From Rhodocytophaga rosea (lineage in GTDB: Bacteria > Bacteroidota > Bacteroidia > Cytophagales > 172606-1), in contig NZ_CP048222.1 of the NCBI RefSeq assembly GCF_010119975.1, positions 5,618,501-5,682,500 of the forward strand: 64,000 nt of DNA, in the 5' to 3' direction. Position 1 is the stretch's first letter. Each line of letters opens with the position of its first letter. The position numbers and the translations under genes are program-made. This document shows positions 27,686 through 36,830 of this stretch, one piece after another. The notes under the pieces were generated by a model that saw only the letters and a program-made list of their open reading frames with translations, was not told the origin of the DNA and ran no database searches.

Positions 27686-28486
27686 ATGTTCGAAAATAAA
27701 AGCGCTGACCGTCTGGCAAAACTTCAGGCATTCGACCGCCTGCTTACCATTATGGATGAACTCCGGGAGCAATGTCCCTGGGATAAAAAGCAAACCATCG
27801 AAAGCCTCCGCCACCTAACCATTGAAGAAACCTATGAGTTATCGGATTCTATAATGGATGGCAATTTGCCGGAAGTTAAAAAAGAGTTAGGCGATCTAGC
27901 GCTGCACATTGTGTTTTATGCCAGAATTGCTTCCGAAACCGGGCAGTTTGATATAGCCGATGTCCTCAATGGTATCTGCGAAAAACTTATCAGCCGTCAT
28001 CCGCATATTTATGGCGATGTGAAAGCCGATACCGAAGAAAAAGTAAAGCAGAACTGGGAGCAATTAAAACTTAAAGAAGGCAATAAATCAGTATTGGGAG
28101 GAGTACCTGTGTCATTGCCCGCGCTGGTAAAAGCGATGCGTATTCAGGAAAAAGCGAGAAGTGCCGGTTTTGACTGGGAAGAGAAAAGCCAGGTGTGGGA
28201 GAAAGTAGAAGAAGAAATGCAGGAATTCCAGCAAGCGTTTGCAAACGAAAGCCATTTACAGCCGGAGGAAGCAGAAAAAGAATTTGGCGATCTGTTGTTT
28301 TCTTTGGTGAATTATGCCCGTTTTGTGAATATCAACCCGGAAACAGCTCTTGAACGTACCAATAAAAAATTTATCAAACGTTTTAATTACCTGGAAGCCG
28401 AAGCTAAAAAAGCAGGTAAAAATCTGCAAAACATGACCCTTGCTGAAATGGATGTATACTGGGAAGAAGCCAAAAAGCAGGAATAA
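27686..28486 (+). CDS. mazG: nucleoside triphosphate pyrophosphohydrolase MazG
   Basis: The 266-residue protein hydrolyses (d)NTPs to monophosphates and pyrophosphate as part of nucleotide sanitation. The first MazG domain has REQCPWDKKQT and the metal site Glu47-Glu48-xx-Glu51 with Glu67/Asp70. The second domain, after about residue 165, repeats the pattern (VEEEMQEF, EFGDLLFSLVNYARF). The two-domain layout and length match E. coli MazG. Its stop is 9 bases from the stop of the convergent membrane-protein gene. Confidence 0.94.
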   Translation: MFENKSADRLAKLQAFDRLLTIMDELREQCPWDKKQTIESLRHLTIEETYELSDSIMDGNLPEVKKELGDLALHIVFYARIASETGQFDIADVLNGICEKLISRHPHIYGDVKADTEEKVKQNWEQLKLKEGNKSVLGGVPVSLPALVKAMRIQEKARSAGFDWEEKSQVWEKVEEEMQEFQQAFANESHLQPEEAEKEFGDLLFSLVNYARFVNINPETALERTNKKFIKRFNYLEAEAKKAGKNLQNMTLAEMDVYWEEAKKQE

Positions 28487-28495
28487 CTAAAATAA

Positions 28496-29962
28496 TTATC
28501 GGTCATTGGTTGTTTGTGCATGATTGAAATTCTTTTGGCGCAGAAAAAGGAAGTACAATGATCCGAAAATGGCCAGGGCAATGCTTCCCTGCACTATATA
28601 CATGGTATCCGACATCCAGGGTCCTTGTGACATGAAATACTGCTGGTAGGGAAAATCCAGAAAATCACCACCAAAAGTCTCTGTATTGATGCGGTACCAG
28701 AATTTTGAAACCAGTAGGGAAAAGATAACAATCGCAATAAGGAAAAGTCTGGGAAAAGTATATTTTTCTAAAGCCACACAAAGTATCAATACAAACACTG
28801 GCCAGGCATTGATAAATTGCCTGGATTCTGAGCCGGCGCCTAGCAGTAAGTAGAGTAAAACAAATGCATGAAGCCCGGTTCCATACGTATTTACCTGTCT
28901 TATAAAATCCTTCCCGAAATATAATGCTAACAAAAATACTGGCCCGAAATAAACAAAATGTGCTACCAGGAAAACCAGTGGATTAGTAATCGCCTCTATA
29001 ACTACGTTGGCCAGAAATCCTTTATAATTCAGGATGGGTTCTTCAGAAGAAGATAAGAAACTGGTAAATACATAAATGATAGCAAACAAAAGGATGGCTA
29101 TTGCTGCTCGCTTCCAGGTTTGAGCGTTGAATAGTTCTTGAAGATACCAGTCGATCCGGGTTAGTTTATAGATAATAAAATACACATATATAATTGCCAG
29201 GATAGAGCTAATGGCAAATATCAAATTATCAGGCGGATTGACATACGGTTTGTCTTTTATAAAACGAGCGACTATAAAAACAACAGTAAATAATATGACA
29301 CCAAGTATAGCCAGCCATTTATTCCATTGCCTGAGGCTGTTTTCAGTAGAGTTCAGCCCATTTTGCACCGGTAGCACATACAGGAGCATTCCACAATAAA
29401 ATAGCGTGGGAAATGAAAATGCACCAATCACTGAGAGAAAAAGCAACCCTACTTTATACTTTCGCAGAGAACAGTAAAACATAAGAAGGCCAATGCTAAA
29501 AGCAATCAGATCGGTGAGAACTGGGTAATAGAAAGGCATTTTCAGTAAAGCATAATTAATAAAAATGCCTGAAAAACTTAATACTTTTCCTTGTGTACGT
29601 AATTGCAACTGCTGGCACAAAACCACCCATGCCCAGAAAGCAATACCGATTAATACAATATTAAAAGCGAGAAATGCTCTTATAATGTTTGTATCTGATA
29701 AAGGCAAGCCGGTTATGAATAATTCCCCATACACAATAGCAATAGGAAATATCCGCTGAAAGTAATAGGAGTTAATTTCCCGGTTCTGAATTTGTTGCTT
29801 AAAGTTTTTAAGAATACTGGCATATGCTTCTCCATCCCAGCCTAGTCCATTTTCTTCCTGAATATATTCCGGAAAAGCAAAATGAAAGATCATCACACAT
29901 AATAATAACCCGGCAAGCAAATAAGTTAGGTGTGCTTCAATAAATACAGATGTTTTTGTCAT
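28496..29962 (-). CDS. polytopic membrane protein, unknown (GT-C-like layout)
   Basis: The 488-residue protein has about twelve membrane helices. The first extracytoplasmic loop contains GWDGEAY (about 41-47) and YYFQRIFPI. An acidic residue in this loop and the overall topology recall GT-C glycosyltransferases that use polyprenyl-linked sugars. I cannot match a named family, so this is only a resemblance. It is convergent with mazG and divergent from rlmN. Confidence 0.6.
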   Translation of the reverse strand: MTKTSVFIEAHLTYLLAGLLLCVMIFHFAFPEYIQEENGLGWDGEAYASILKNFKQQIQNREINSYYFQRIFPIAIVYGELFITGLPLSDTNIIRAFLAFNIVLIGIAFWAWVVLCQQLQLRTQGKVLSFSGIFINYALLKMPFYYPVLTDLIAFSIGLLMFYCSLRKYKVGLLFLSVIGAFSFPTLFYCGMLLYVLPVQNGLNSTENSLRQWNKWLAILGVILFTVVFIVARFIKDKPYVNPPDNLIFAISSILAIIYVYFIIYKLTRIDWYLQELFNAQTWKRAAIAILLFAIIYVFTSFLSSSEEPILNYKGFLANVVIEAITNPLVFLVAHFVYFGPVFLLALYFGKDFIRQVNTYGTGLHAFVLLYLLLGAGSESRQFINAWPVFVLILCVALEKYTFPRLFLIAIVIFSLLVSKFWYRINTETFGGDFLDFPYQQYFMSQGPWMSDTMYIVQGSIALAIFGSLYFLFLRQKNFNHAQTTNDR

Positions 29963-30134
29963 GAATGCTGGAAAATGCCAATAGCTGTTCTTGGAGTATC
30001 AACCCATATTTTCCGGGCAATTTCTGTAAAACAAAGCGGCTTTCAAAGAATTATTATATCGCCTTCTATGTTATGGAAAAGCTGGTATAATATAGCATAA
30101 TTCAAGCGAACTCGCTGAATATGCCGGGTTTACC

Positions 30135-30142
30135 TATATTTG
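30135..30142 (+). promoter_or_regulatory. candidate -7 box of rlmN
   Basis: TATATTTG matches the Bacteroidota -7 consensus TAnnTTTG, only 7 bases before the start codon. No good -33 box is visible, and the leader would be very short. Confidence 0.3.
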
Positions 30143-30149
30143 CATTACT

Positions 30150-31223
30150 ATGATAGATATTCAACAGACGGCACCCAAAACCGTTGTCCTCAATAAAAAA
30201 GATATTAGAAAATTAAGCCTGCCGGAAATAAAAGATTTTCTGGTACAGCAAGGCGAGCAAGCCTTCCGTAGCAAGCAGATTTATGAGTGGCTCTGGAAAA
30301 AATCTGCCCACAGCTTCGATCAAATGACTAATCTTTCGGTGAGTTTGCGGCAAAAGTTAGGTGACCATTTTGTGATTAATGCAGTAAGCGTTGATAAGAA
30401 ACAGGTGAGCAGCGATGGCACTATTAAGTCGGCTTTCCGCTTGTTTGATACCCATCTCGTAGAAGGTGTACTTATTCCTGCCGATGACCGCATGACCGCC
30501 TGTGTTTCTTCTCAGGTAGGTTGTTCTTTAACTTGTAAATTCTGTGCCACTGGCTATATGGAACGGAAACGGAACCTGGAAGCCTCAGAAATATATGATC
30601 AAGTAGTTCATATCCGCAACCAGGCAGAAGGGCAATACAATACGCCGCTTACCAATATTGTATACATGGGTATGGGCGAACCTCTACTCAATTACGCCAA
30701 TGTTTTACAATCTGTAGAGCACATCACTTCGCCGGATGGATTGAACATGTCACCCAGGCGGATTACGGTTTCTACAGCCGGCATTGCCAAAATGATCAAA
30801 AAATTAGGTGATGACCAGGTGAAATTTAATCTGGCTTTGTCCTTGCATGCAGCCAATGATGTAAAGCGTAACCAGATCATGCCCATCAATGAAAGTAATA
30901 GTCTGGTTGCTTTAAAGGAAGCGTTGCAGTATTTCTATAAGAAAACAGTAACCAGAGTTACCTATGAATACATTGTATTTTACAATTTTAACGATACGAT
31001 AGATGATGCCCGTGAACTATATGAGTTCACCAAACATACGCCTTGTAAAGTAAACATCATCGAATATAATCCCATCGCCGAAGCTTCTTTTGTCAATACC
31101 TCAGAAGATAGTTTGTCAAAGTTTGCCGCTTATCTGGAAAATAAAGGAGTAATTGTGAATGTACGTCGCAGCCGGGGCAAAGATATTGATGCTGCCTGTG
31201 GCCAGTTAGCCGGAAAAAGTTGA
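30150..31223 (+). CDS. rlmN: 23S rRNA (adenine-2503-C2) / tRNA methyltransferase RlmN
   Basis: The 357-residue radical-SAM enzyme methylates A2503 of 23S rRNA and A37 of some tRNAs. The iron-sulfur cluster Cys are C125, C129 and C132 (CSLTCKFC), and Cys350 (DAACGQL) fits the second catalytic Cys. YMGMGEPLLN and RITVSTAGI are family blocks. Length is standard. The gene is monocistronic and convergent with the HAD gene. Confidence 0.96.
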   Translation: MIDIQQTAPKTVVLNKKDIRKLSLPEIKDFLVQQGEQAFRSKQIYEWLWKKSAHSFDQMTNLSVSLRQKLGDHFVINAVSVDKKQVSSDGTIKSAFRLFDTHLVEGVLIPADDRMTACVSSQVGCSLTCKFCATGYMERKRNLEASEIYDQVVHIRNQAEGQYNTPLTNIVYMGMGEPLLNYANVLQSVEHITSPDGLNMSPRRITVSTAGIAKMIKKLGDDQVKFNLALSLHAANDVKRNQIMPINESNSLVALKEALQYFYKKTVTRVTYEYIVFYNFNDTIDDARELYEFTKHTPCKVNIIEYNPIAEASFVNTSEDSLSKFAAYLENKGVIVNVRRSRGKDIDAACGQLAGKS

Positions 31224-31262
31224 TATAAGCGCAATTTATATATAATAGCAAGCAAAATGTAT

Positions 31263-31736
31263 TTATACATGTTGCCGTTTTATTTTTTGATATTCATCTA
31301 TAATTACCTGTGTCCAATCTTTTTCTTCGGGTTTAATCCATATCATTTTAAAGCCATAACGTTCTGATTCTATTTTAACTCCTTCCTGGTCGTCAATGAG
31401 CAGATCAATTCCGAACGCAGGTGGATATTTTGAGCAAAGAGGCCAGACAGCGTTTTTTCTTAAAATTCTGTTATGAACAGTTTGATTGATGATACCGGAA
31501 ATTACAATTCCATGTAAAAGAAATAATATTCGGATATAGAAGGTATTTCGATAAGAGGTGGTGTAAATCCAGACTTCTTCTCCTTGCTGCTGAAAGTACT
31601 GCATTAATTCAAGCGTACCTTCTCGAAGAGATTCTATCCCGCAGAATTTTCTGACCAATTGAGGCCATTTGCTTTTTAATGGAAGAGCATAGGCACTTTC
31701 TATCAGCGTTCCATCCAGATCAAAGGCGATTCTCAT
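31263..31736 (-). CDS. HAD-superfamily hydrolase-like protein
   Basis: The 157-residue protein starts with the HAD motif I FDLDGTL (residues 4-10: Asp5, Asp7). Motif II is probably IYTTSYR (Thr), and motif IV is LLIDDQEG. No cap domain is evident. These features suggest a small phosphatase, but a structural HAD cannot be excluded. The substrate is unknown. It is 77 bases downstream of gldG on the same strand. Confidence 0.7.
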   Translation of the reverse strand: MRIAFDLDGTLIESAYALPLKSKWPQLVRKFCGIESLREGTLELMQYFQQQGEEVWIYTTSYRNTFYIRILFLLHGIVISGIINQTVHNRILRKNAVWPLCSKYPPAFGIDLLIDDQEGVKIESERYGFKMIWIKPEEKDWTQVIIDEYQKIKRQHV

Positions 31737-31812
31737 CTATAGACAGGAGTATAAGTAGTTGTTCACCATAAAAGCTTCTACAGTGATGAATATAATTTTT
31801 AACAACAAGCTT

Positions 31813-33486
31813 TCAACTATTCACTGCCACCGCATACTTGCGTTTTCTGCCGTAGGCTCTGGCTATTCCAAATAAAACTATTAGTAAAACAGGAGCTACC
31901 AGGTTAATGACCTGCCATTGCAAACGTTCTTCCCGGATACGCAGCTTATCGAGAGGACGGAGAGCGATTTCCTTATTCCGGGCAGTTATTACGCCATTTT
32001 CATCCAGGAGGTAATCGATGGCATTCAGTGCAAAATCTTTGTTGGCAAAAGTGTTTTGAGAGAAGCGGTCGTAACCGAGGGGCAGGAATTTTCCCGTTTT
32101 TGGATTAATTTCATTGGTGGGCAAATCGCCATCTGAGCAAACAATAACTTTGGAAGCGTTGCCTGTTTCTTTGAATGTAGTGGAGCGAGGGTCAGCGCTG
32201 GTGATGCGGTTGGCAAAAAGCGAACGGAATTTGCCTTCCAGCAAATAGGCGGTTGGAAAACTTCCTTTCTGGTATAATGCCGGATTTAAGTCTAATGCTG
32301 CCTGGTTAAACGATACATGTGCCGGGGCTGGTACAAGCCTGGTATATTGCGATGTAAGCATTAACGGCGTTTTGACAATGCCAGTAGCTTTCACCGTATC
32401 CATCGTGCCCACATATCTTGTATACACTACATCCATATTGCGTACCACCGGATGTTTGGAAAATGTATTGAGTAATGGGTAATAGGGCCAGGGCATCGGC
32501 TTAATCTGCGGCTGATCGCCCATATTGCCGATATTTAAAGGGATAGAAGCTGACATTAAATCTTGTATCAGGTTCCCGTTCAACCGGACTCCATAGCGGA
32601 AGAACAGATCATCCAGATTCAGGTTATAAGGAAAGGCGTATGCGCCTTTTTCAGTCAGGCTATCCAGGCGCAGGGCATCTACAAAGAATAAAGCTTTGCC
32701 GCCATTTACAATAAACTGGTCTATCTTATACTTATCTTCCTCACTAAAAAAAGTATCAGGTTTGGCTACAATGATCAAATCCAGTCCCTGCAGATTAGGA
32801 GATTTGGGTAAGTCTACCGGATATACTTCATGGTATTCCTGTAATGAATTTACCAGGTCAGCAATTTCTGTTCCCTGCGGCTCTCCATGACCGAGTAAAA
32901 AACCGATCCGCTTTTTGTCTGTCACGCTTAATTTCCGCATGGCAGAAGCCAGTTCAAACTCTACATTCTCCACCGATTGATTCAATATCTGTTCTGAGCC
33001 TGTAGCTTTATTTCCTTTCAAGAGTAATACCGGTAACTCTTTTCCCTGATAACTCACCAGTGCTCCTGGAAAAATCAGTTTCTCAATCTGTCGGTCGCCT
33101 TCTTTGGCAAATAAATTAGTAGGTTGTATGCCTTTGCTGATAAGTTGCTGATAGAATTTACTTCTGGCTTTTTTGTCGACAATAGCACCGGGATCAGTAA
33201 AAGTATATTGAATGTTTTTTCCGCCATATACTGTGAATTCTTCCAGACGTTCCCGGATGGCTGTTTCGAGCCTTTTAAAGCCGGCTGGCAAATCATCACC
33301 TGCTAAATATACCGTTACAAATACCTGATCATCGAGGTTTTCCAGAATCTGTTCAGTAGCGGGAGAAATGCTATAGCGCTTGTCTTCGGTAAGGTCAATC
33401 CGGAAAAAGAGCTGGGTAGCGGCTATATTCAGCAGAATAATGATACCTATGCCGATACCAAATTGCAATAACTGTTTTTTCTTCAT
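31813..33486 (-). CDS. gldG: gliding motility ABC transporter accessory protein GldG
   Basis: The 557-residue protein is a member of the ABC-2 accessory family that includes GldG, needed with GldA and GldF for gliding and linked to the type IX secretion machinery in Flavobacterium. One N-terminal helix (about 7-29) is followed by FRIDLTEDKRYSISPAT, a family hallmark. A long extracytoplasmic domain contains LLGHGEPQG and ALFFVDALR, and a C-terminal anchor is at about 527-545. In flavobacteria gldF lies directly upstream; here the upstream gene is unrelated, so the partner is elsewhere or absent. Confidence 0.85.
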   Translation of the reverse strand: MKKKQLLQFGIGIGIIILLNIAATQLFFRIDLTEDKRYSISPATEQILENLDDQVFVTVYLAGDDLPAGFKRLETAIRERLEEFTVYGGKNIQYTFTDPGAIVDKKARSKFYQQLISKGIQPTNLFAKEGDRQIEKLIFPGALVSYQGKELPVLLLKGNKATGSEQILNQSVENVEFELASAMRKLSVTDKKRIGFLLGHGEPQGTEIADLVNSLQEYHEVYPVDLPKSPNLQGLDLIIVAKPDTFFSEEDKYKIDQFIVNGGKALFFVDALRLDSLTEKGAYAFPYNLNLDDLFFRYGVRLNGNLIQDLMSASIPLNIGNMGDQPQIKPMPWPYYPLLNTFSKHPVVRNMDVVYTRYVGTMDTVKATGIVKTPLMLTSQYTRLVPAPAHVSFNQAALDLNPALYQKGSFPTAYLLEGKFRSLFANRITSADPRSTTFKETGNASKVIVCSDGDLPTNEINPKTGKFLPLGYDRFSQNTFANKDFALNAIDYLLDENGVITARNKEIALRPLDKLRIREERLQWQVINLVAPVLLIVLFGIARAYGRKRKYAVAVNS

Positions 33487-33599
33487 TACACGTATTCAAG
33501 AACGCTAAAATAACGCAGTTTCTGTGAATAATGTGTAATGGGGTTTGAAGATAATTTGAAAGTGTTTTTTACGTATAAATCTGTTAGTGAAACAATCGC

Positions 33600-34229
33600 T
33601 TATGTTATATCTCTGGACCGCTTTTTCCATGGTTCTACTTTAATAAGCATTCCTAAGAAAAAAAATAACCAAGCAGGTAGAGGGCCTTGTATGAACATCA
33701 TATACCAAGGCATTTGCGTAATAACTGACTCATGTTTAGCCGTATCCGTCTTTGTTATTTTTGGGATAAATAATCTATTTTTTAAACTATACACTGTGCC
33801 ATCATTTGTTCTATAAGAGAATAATTTTGAAGGCCTGTAATTTTCAAAATCAATACTGTCACTTTCTGAGAGTAGCGTATTGCCGTCATGATCAAAAATA
33901 ATGAGACATTTCCCTTTAGCCGTTGCCACTACTATTTGTTGCTTTGAGTTGATTTGTATATAAAAACTTCCTGAAGAACCACATCCAATATGCCACTGCT
34001 TACGAAAATTACCTTCTTTGTCATAGGATTGAATTCTATGATAAAATTGTAATCCTAAGTAAGTATTGCCTTCTTCATCGGCTACTATATTACTAACATG
34101 TCCCCAAGGCAGTTCATTTGTAATATTGCCCGCTCCGGTGCTAAGAGGAAACGCACTTATGAAACCTATAAAGCCAACAATTATAAGCACAGAACTACTC
34201 CATTTTAATACTTTAGCCCGCATTTTCAA
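33600..34229 (-). CDS. membrane-anchored protein with beta-propeller-like core
   Basis: The 209-residue protein has an N-terminal helix (about 11-29), an extracytoplasmic core and a C-terminal helix near 178-195 with a basic end. The core repeats short strands typical of NHL/SMP-30-like propellers: NIVADEEGNTYLGL, IQSYDKEGNFRKQW, IFDHDGNTLL. It is too short for a full propeller. No family name can be given. It is upstream of gldG on the same strand (113-base gap). Confidence 0.55.
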   Translation of the reverse strand: MKMRAKVLKWSSSVLIIVGFIGFISAFPLSTGAGNITNELPWGHVSNIVADEEGNTYLGLQFYHRIQSYDKEGNFRKQWHIGCGSSGSFYIQINSKQQIVVATAKGKCLIIFDHDGNTLLSESDSIDFENYRPSKLFSYRTNDGTVYSLKNRLFIPKITKTDTAKHESVITQMPWYMMFIQGPLPAWLFFFLGMLIKVEPWKKRSRDIT

Positions 34230-34362
34230 TAATATTTAGACCAACTCAACTATAGTTAAGGTAGCTAATTTCTTAAACATACAAATCATGCAGTATTATT
34301 TATAAATAATACTTTACTTGAATACAGGAGTTATGTTCCGGATTGCGGAAGAGTGGGAAAAA

Positions 34363-35049
34363 TCAAATCAACAAATTCAGCTTTTGCAGCAACTTGTCTT
34401 TGTAGGAATTGCTGATGGGAAGTGGCTTATCGCCAATAAATAGTGTACCAGCTTCAATCTTGTCTATTTTTTGAATATTGACCATGTACGACCGGTGGAT
34501 ACGCATAAAATTGTCTGGCAGGCTTTCTTCCAGTTTCTGCATACTCATCAAGGAAAGGTAGGTTTTAGTAGCTGTTTTGAAAGACACATAATTAGATACG
34601 GCCTCTATATAGAGTACTTCTTTCAGGTTCAGTTTTACCAGGTTATGCCCGTCTTTTATAAATATTTCTTCAATACCCGGCTTACTATCCGCTTTGCTTT
34701 TCTTAATCTGATAGGCTTTTTGAACGGCTTTATAAAACCTCGCATAATTTACCGGTTTTAGCAGATAATCAATCACATGATAATTATAGGATTCCAGGGC
34801 AAATTCAGATGAAGAGGTAATAATAATAACAGGTATGGAAGGATTGATATTTTTAATCAGTTCCATACCTGTTACTTCCGGCATATCAATATCCAGAAAA
34901 ACAAGATCAAAGCTTTCAACAGCCAGCAGGTTCAGAGCATCTGTTCCGCTCTGACACTGAATGCTATATTCCAGAAAATCTACTTTCGAAACGAAATGGC
35001 TTAGCATATCGCATACCAGTGGGTCGTCGTCAATGATCAGGCACTTCAT
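34363..35049 (-). CDS. LytTR-family response regulator
   Basis: The 228-residue protein has a receiver domain (1-120) with acidic pocket Asp7-Asp9, phosphoacceptor Asp53 in LVFLDIDMP, Thr78 and Lys98. A LytTR DNA-binding domain follows (about 128-228) with VLYIEAVSNYVSF and MRIHRSYMVN. It should bind DNA direct repeats when phosphorylated. The usual partner, a LytS-type membrane histidine kinase, is not adjacent in this window. Confidence 0.92.
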   Translation of the reverse strand: MKCLIIDDDPLVCDMLSHFVSKVDFLEYSIQCQSGTDALNLLAVESFDLVFLDIDMPEVTGMELIKNINPSIPVIIITSSSEFALESYNYHVIDYLLKPVNYARFYKAVQKAYQIKKSKADSKPGIEEIFIKDGHNLVKLNLKEVLYIEAVSNYVSFKTATKTYLSLMSMQKLEESLPDNFMRIHRSYMVNIQKIDKIEAGTLFIGDKPLPISNSYKDKLLQKLNLLI

Positions 35050-35125
35050 TTTATGCAGAAAAGTGGAATAAACTATTAATTAACTAAAATATGTAGAATA
35101 CTATGAACGAATGGATATTAACTAC

Positions 35126-35710
35126 TTATACTCCTTCGGCAACCACCTGTTTTACATCTTCCGGCAGCATTCTTTTCAACAGGTTTTCAATACCTGCTTT
35201 TAAGGTAATCGTAGAAGAAGGACACCCACTGCAAGAACCCTGCAACTGCACCGTTACTACACCCTCGTGGTAGGAGTGGAAATTAATAGCGCCACCATCT
35301 GACTCTACCGCCGGACGTACATATTCTTCCAGCAGGTGTTTAATTTTTTGAACTACTTCCGGATCATCTTCTCCGGAGGGTTCTGTTTTGAGTGCTTCTA
35401 TTTTTTGAGCCGTAAAAATAGGCTTGTCATCTTCCATATATTCTTTAATGAATTTTTTCAGGGGAAGCATTACTTCTTCCCAGCTTACCGATTCATCTTT
35501 GGTAATGGTAATGAAATTGTTCATTAGAAATACCCGTTTTACATACTCAAATTCAAATAGGGCTTGCGCCAGAGGAGATTGGGCTGCACTTTCTGTATCC
35601 GGAAAATCGAACGTGGTATTATCCGGTACCAGCATGTAGTTAAGCACAAACTTCATTGAATTTGGGTTCGGATTAGATTCGGTATAGATATTTACGTATT
35701 TTTTAAACAT
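35126..35710 (-). CDS. Nfu-type iron-sulfur cluster carrier
   Basis: The 194-residue protein has an Nfu N-terminal domain (NPNPNSMKFVLN, about 13-95) and a NifU-like C-terminal domain (about 115-194) with SCSGCPSSTITL, the CxxC that holds a bridging 4Fe-4S cluster. It delivers clusters to apo-enzymes. The frame is open further upstream to 35863, but the terminator of rpmA lies there and the family starts at the ATG at 35710 (MFKKYVNIYTE). Confidence 0.9.
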   Translation of the reverse strand: MFKKYVNIYTESNPNPNSMKFVLNYMLVPDNTTFDFPDTESAAQSPLAQALFEFEYVKRVFLMNNFITITKDESVSWEEVMLPLKKFIKEYMEDDKPIFTAQKIEALKTEPSGEDDPEVVQKIKHLLEEYVRPAVESDGGAINFHSYHEGVVTVQLQGSCSGCPSSTITLKAGIENLLKRMLPEDVKQVVAEGV

Positions 35711-35826
35711 GGCAATAGAATGAGATTGAGTAAATAAAGTAGATGTTGTATGAATGAATTGAACTTCATTTGAGCCTATACATGTATACAAACAAATCCT
35801 ATAGCGTTTCGTTACCACAGGCATAC

Positions 35827-35860
35827 AAAAAAAGCACAAACTTTCGATTTGTGCTTTTAT
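35827..35860 (-). terminator. terminator of the rplU-rpmA operon
   Basis: An 11-bp perfect stem (35830-35840 with 35848-35858) with T-rich tail on the minus strand, just after the rpmA stop. Confidence 0.8.
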
Positions 35861-35878
35861 CAATTATCTGTTGTGTAC

Positions 35879-36160
35879 TTATTCAGCGGCTACTGCTTCT
35901 TCCACAGGGGCTGCGATGATATGTACATAGGACTTATCTTTTAAGCCTTTTTTGAATACAACCGTGCCATCTACCAAGGCAAATAATGTATGGTCTTTAC
36001 CTAAGCCAACATTAGTACCCGGATGATGTTGTGTACCCCGCTGACGCACCAGAATATTGCCTGCTTTGGCAACCTGACCGCCAAATAATTTTACGCCTAA
36101 GCGTTTGCTATGCGATTCCCTACCGTTCCGGGAACTACCAGCTCCTTTTTTGTGTGCCAT
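35879..36160 (-). CDS. rpmA: 50S ribosomal protein L27
   Basis: The 93-residue protein starts [16 protein letters not shown], the L27 signature near the peptidyl-transferase centre. There is no N-terminal extension of the kind cleaved in Firmicutes. [14 protein letters not shown] is the second conserved block. It follows rplU by 26 bases, the standard order. Confidence 0.98.
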   Translation of the reverse strand: MAHKKGAGSSRNGRESHSKRLGVKLFGGQVAKAGNILVRQRGTQHHPGTNVGLGKDHTLFALVDGTVVFKKGLKDKSYVHIIAAPVEEAVAAE

Positions 36161-36186
36161 GGTCTTTTAAATTTTTCAGCGATGAG

Positions 36187-36498
36187 CTATAAAGAAATGT
36201 TTTCGATTAAAACCTTGGTGAACTGCTGACGGTGGCCCACTTTTTTGCGGTAACCTTTTCTTCTTCTTTTCTTGAAAGAAATCACCTTTTCACCTTTTAC
36301 GTGCTCCAGGATTTTCCCAGAGATCGTGGCTCCCGAGATCGTAGGAAGGCCTACAGATATCTCCCCGCCATTATCGACAAGTAATACTTTGTCGAACACA
36401 ATGCCAGCGCCTGCTTCTCCTGCCAGTCTATGGACATAGAGAAACCGGTCTTTTTCTACTTTAAATTGCTGACCTGCGATATCAACTATTGCGTACAT
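36187..36498 (-). CDS. rplU: 50S ribosomal protein L21
   Basis: The 103-residue protein has the L21 start MYAIVDIAGQQFKV and the C-terminal basic block FKKRRRKGYRKKVGHRQ, which binds 23S rRNA. It is the first gene of the rplU-rpmA operon. A Bacteroidota -7 box lies 35 bases upstream. Confidence 0.98.
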   Translation of the reverse strand: MYAIVDIAGQQFKVEKDRFLYVHRLAGEAGAGIVFDKVLLVDNGGEISVGLPTISGATISGKILEHVKGEKVISFKKRRRKGYRKKVGHRQQFTKVLIENISL

Positions 36499-36532
36499 GT
36501 ATTTGATTGTTAATATTTTCCAAAACGGACTG

Positions 36533-36540
36533 CAAATTTA
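36533..36540 (-). promoter_or_regulatory. candidate -7 box of rplU-rpmA
   Basis: On the minus strand this reads TAAATTTG, an exact match to TAnnTTTG. A T-rich stretch lies at -33 distance. Confidence 0.45.
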
Positions 36541-36774
36541 GGAGATTCTATTTAATTAAAAAAATTTTTATTGCAAATAAGCAGGCTTCTCCTACTCAGA
36601 ATAACGATTTCTAAACTCCATTTATCTTATTTGCCTTCCATAGAATGTTTAGATAATAATTAACAGGGAAGGCTTAACTTAGGCTGACTACATTATTTTG
36701 CTAACTTATAGTGAATTTAAGCGTATATTTTATACCATAACTGTATAAGCGGATTCAACTAAGCCGGTAATTAG

Positions 36775-36805
36775 TTTCAAATAAAGTTTATAAGCTGTAC
36801 TTTTG
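36775..36805 (+). promoter_or_regulatory. candidate promoter of the GH3-family gene
   Basis: TTTC at 36775-36778, 19 bases, then TACTTTTG at 36798-36805: a near match to the Bacteroidota pair TTTG / TAnnTTTG. It lies 25 bases before the start codon. Confidence 0.5.
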
Positions 36806-36830
36806 CTTCAACTAATTAACCCATTCACTG

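Larger units (their letters stand above)
36499..36830. other. divergent intergenic region rplU / GH3
   Basis: This 332-base AT-rich spacer holds the candidate promoters of both flanking units (listed separately). No ORF or structured RNA was seen. Confidence 0.5.

Noticed and set aside
33538-33816. Plus-strand frame opposite the membrane-anchored protein
   Set aside because: It lies mostly antisense to 33600-34229, whose propeller-like repeats and membrane helices give a better coding case.
35711-35863. Longer N-terminus for the Nfu protein
   Set aside because: It would overlap the rplU-rpmA terminator and adds 51 residues without family similarity.
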